In this document: positions 31,403 to 32,025 of the stretch, piece by piece
How positions within the stretch are numbered: the first letter of the stretch is position 1
How the letters are laid out: each line of letters begins with the position of its first letter
Origin: UBA1388 sp964555515
GTDB lineage: Bacteria > Patescibacteriota > Microgenomatia > UBA1400 > PJMF01
Direction of reading: 5' to 3'
Assembly: GCA_964555515.1 (NCBI GenBank)
Contig: CAZKSJ010000007.1
Span: 1 to 32,025 of the forward strand
DNA: 32,025 nucleotides
Translations under genes and position numbers: made by a program
The notes under the pieces: generated by a model
What the model was told of the DNA's origin: nothing
What the model saw: the letters and a program-made list of their open reading frames with translations, nothing else
Databases searched by the model: none

Positions 31403-32025
31403 ATGAGTTTTGAAGTAATAGTCATCTTGGTACTAATCGTTGGCTTTGTGGCCATCATGGGTAGTTTGTGGTATTGGTTGAGCCATCGGCAACAGACTGA
31501 TATGGAGAAATTGGTGGAGAGTGTGCTTGGGCGCAGCGCTCAGCGCATCGCCGAGCAAAGCAAGTTAATTTTGCAGGGTGAAAAAGATGTGATTGCGAAT
31601 GATCTGGCAAACAAACACAGAAGTTTGGAAGAATTAGTTAATCGGTTGCAAAAGGATTTGCAGGAAAGACAAAATGAAATTCGAGGGCTTGAACAAGATC
31701 GGATAAAAAAATTTGGTCAGTTATCTGAGACGATAGAAAATCAACGGAAGTTGACAGATCAGTTGGCAACTTCCACCAAGCAGTTGGCAGAAGTGCTGTC
31801 CAACAATCAAGCGCGGGGTGAATGGGGGGAACGGATCATTGAAGATTTGTTAAAAGCAAACGGCTTGGTGGAAGGTGTGCACTATGCTCGCCAGCGTACG
31901 ATGCATGATACCAAGTTCAGACCAGACATTACTTTGCTTTTACCCAACGACAGGGTGGTAGCAGTCGATGTGAAGTTTCCATATGCAGAAATTCAAAAGT
32001 GGGTGCAAACAGACAATAAATCGGC
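31403..32025 (+). CDS. rmuC: RmuC-family DNA recombination protein (partial, N-terminal 207 residues)
   Basis: One N-terminal membrane helix (about 4-25), a coiled coil (about 30-130), then the start of the RmuC nuclease-like domain: NNQARGEWGE (E140, E143), FRPDITLLLP (D175) and VAVDVKFP (D189-x-K191), the residues expected for a PD-(D/E)XK core. The frame is open to the window edge. RmuC limits some DNA rearrangements in E. coli; its exact biochemistry is not settled. The membrane anchor plus coiled coil is the usual family layout. It is one of two proteins in this window with coiled coil followed by such a domain, the other being DUF2130 at 16429. The message is probably leaderless. Confidence 0.92.
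   Translation, partial: MSFEVIVILVLIVGFVAIMGSLWYWLSHRQQTDMEKLVESVLGRSAQRIAEQSKLILQGEKDVIANDLANKHRSLEELVNRLQKDLQERQNEIRGLEQDRIKKFGQLSETIENQRKLTDQLATSTKQLAEVLSNNQARGEWGERIIEDLLKANGLVEGVHYARQRTMHDTKFRPDITLLLPNDRVVAVDVKFPYAEIQKWVQTDNKS

Noticed and set aside
1..32025. CRISPR arrays, insertion sequences, prophage or plasmid genes
   Set aside because: No regularly spaced repeats, transposase, integrase or phage structural genes were seen.
1..32025. UGA reassigned to glycine (Gracilibacteria/SR1 code)
   Set aside because: Several genes end in TGA at plausible places and an intact release factor 2 is encoded.

Overview
The window looks like a piece of a Patescibacteria (CPR) genome, assembled from metagenomic or single-cell reads. 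The support is a large DUF4012 membrane protein, orphan membrane-anchored and secreted proteins, short intergenic gaps, and a split-looking gene around exactly 100 Ns. I would lean toward a Microgenomates-like lineage but cannot prove it from sequence alone. TGA is used as a stop (for example by the helicase at 17714 and the membrane protein at 14783) and an intact release factor 2 is present, so the genetic code is the standard bacterial one and not the UGA=Gly code of Gracilibacteria/SR1.

Layout. 1-660: tail of an unidentified gene, then about 460 bp of decayed or frameshifted coding-like sequence. 667-8744 (minus strand): a small secreted protein; a cell-division/cell-wall block in which ftsE and ftsX precede a secreted coiled-coil M23 peptidase; two unknown proteins; prfB; a DUF4012 protein. 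8820-14552 (minus): cyclophilin lipoprotein, orphan family-5 solute-binding protein, secG, rny (RNase Y) and recA, with an unusually structured 315-bp gap between rny and recA. 14783-20758 (plus): a polytopic membrane protein, tRNA-Pro(GGG), a small unknown, a DUF2130 nuclease-like protein and a fused UvrD-type helicase/RecB-type nuclease. 20783-28106 (minus): an envelope glycosylation block with PMT mannosyltransferase, UbiA-family prenyltransferase, WecA/MraY-like transferase, a small membrane protein, an ArnT-like GT-C enzyme and a membrane GT2. 28113-31377 (minus): tatD, metG, a TrpR/YerC-like regulator and a membrane protein. 31403-end (plus): the start of rmuC.

How they fit together. 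FtsEX and the coiled-coil M23 enzyme form a plausible septal peptidoglycan hydrolase system, in which ATP hydrolysis by FtsE would activate the external hydrolase through FtsX. The peptidase domain appears circularly permuted. The glycosylation block would load sugars onto a polyprenyl phosphate (WecA-like and UbiA-like) and move them onto external acceptors (PMT and ArnT-like). RecA, the helicase-nuclease, DUF2130, RmuC and TatD give a DNA-repair/nuclease theme.

Two signals go beyond gene calling. Many genes carry a sigma70-type -10 box only 6-10 nt before the start codon and lack a Shine-Dalgarno sequence, which points to leaderless transcripts. The rny-recA gap holds six consecutive stem-loops. 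The 100-N gap at 25477-25576 is flanked by an identical 55-bp sequence and is almost certainly an unclosed contig overlap; removing 155 bp restores one intact gene.
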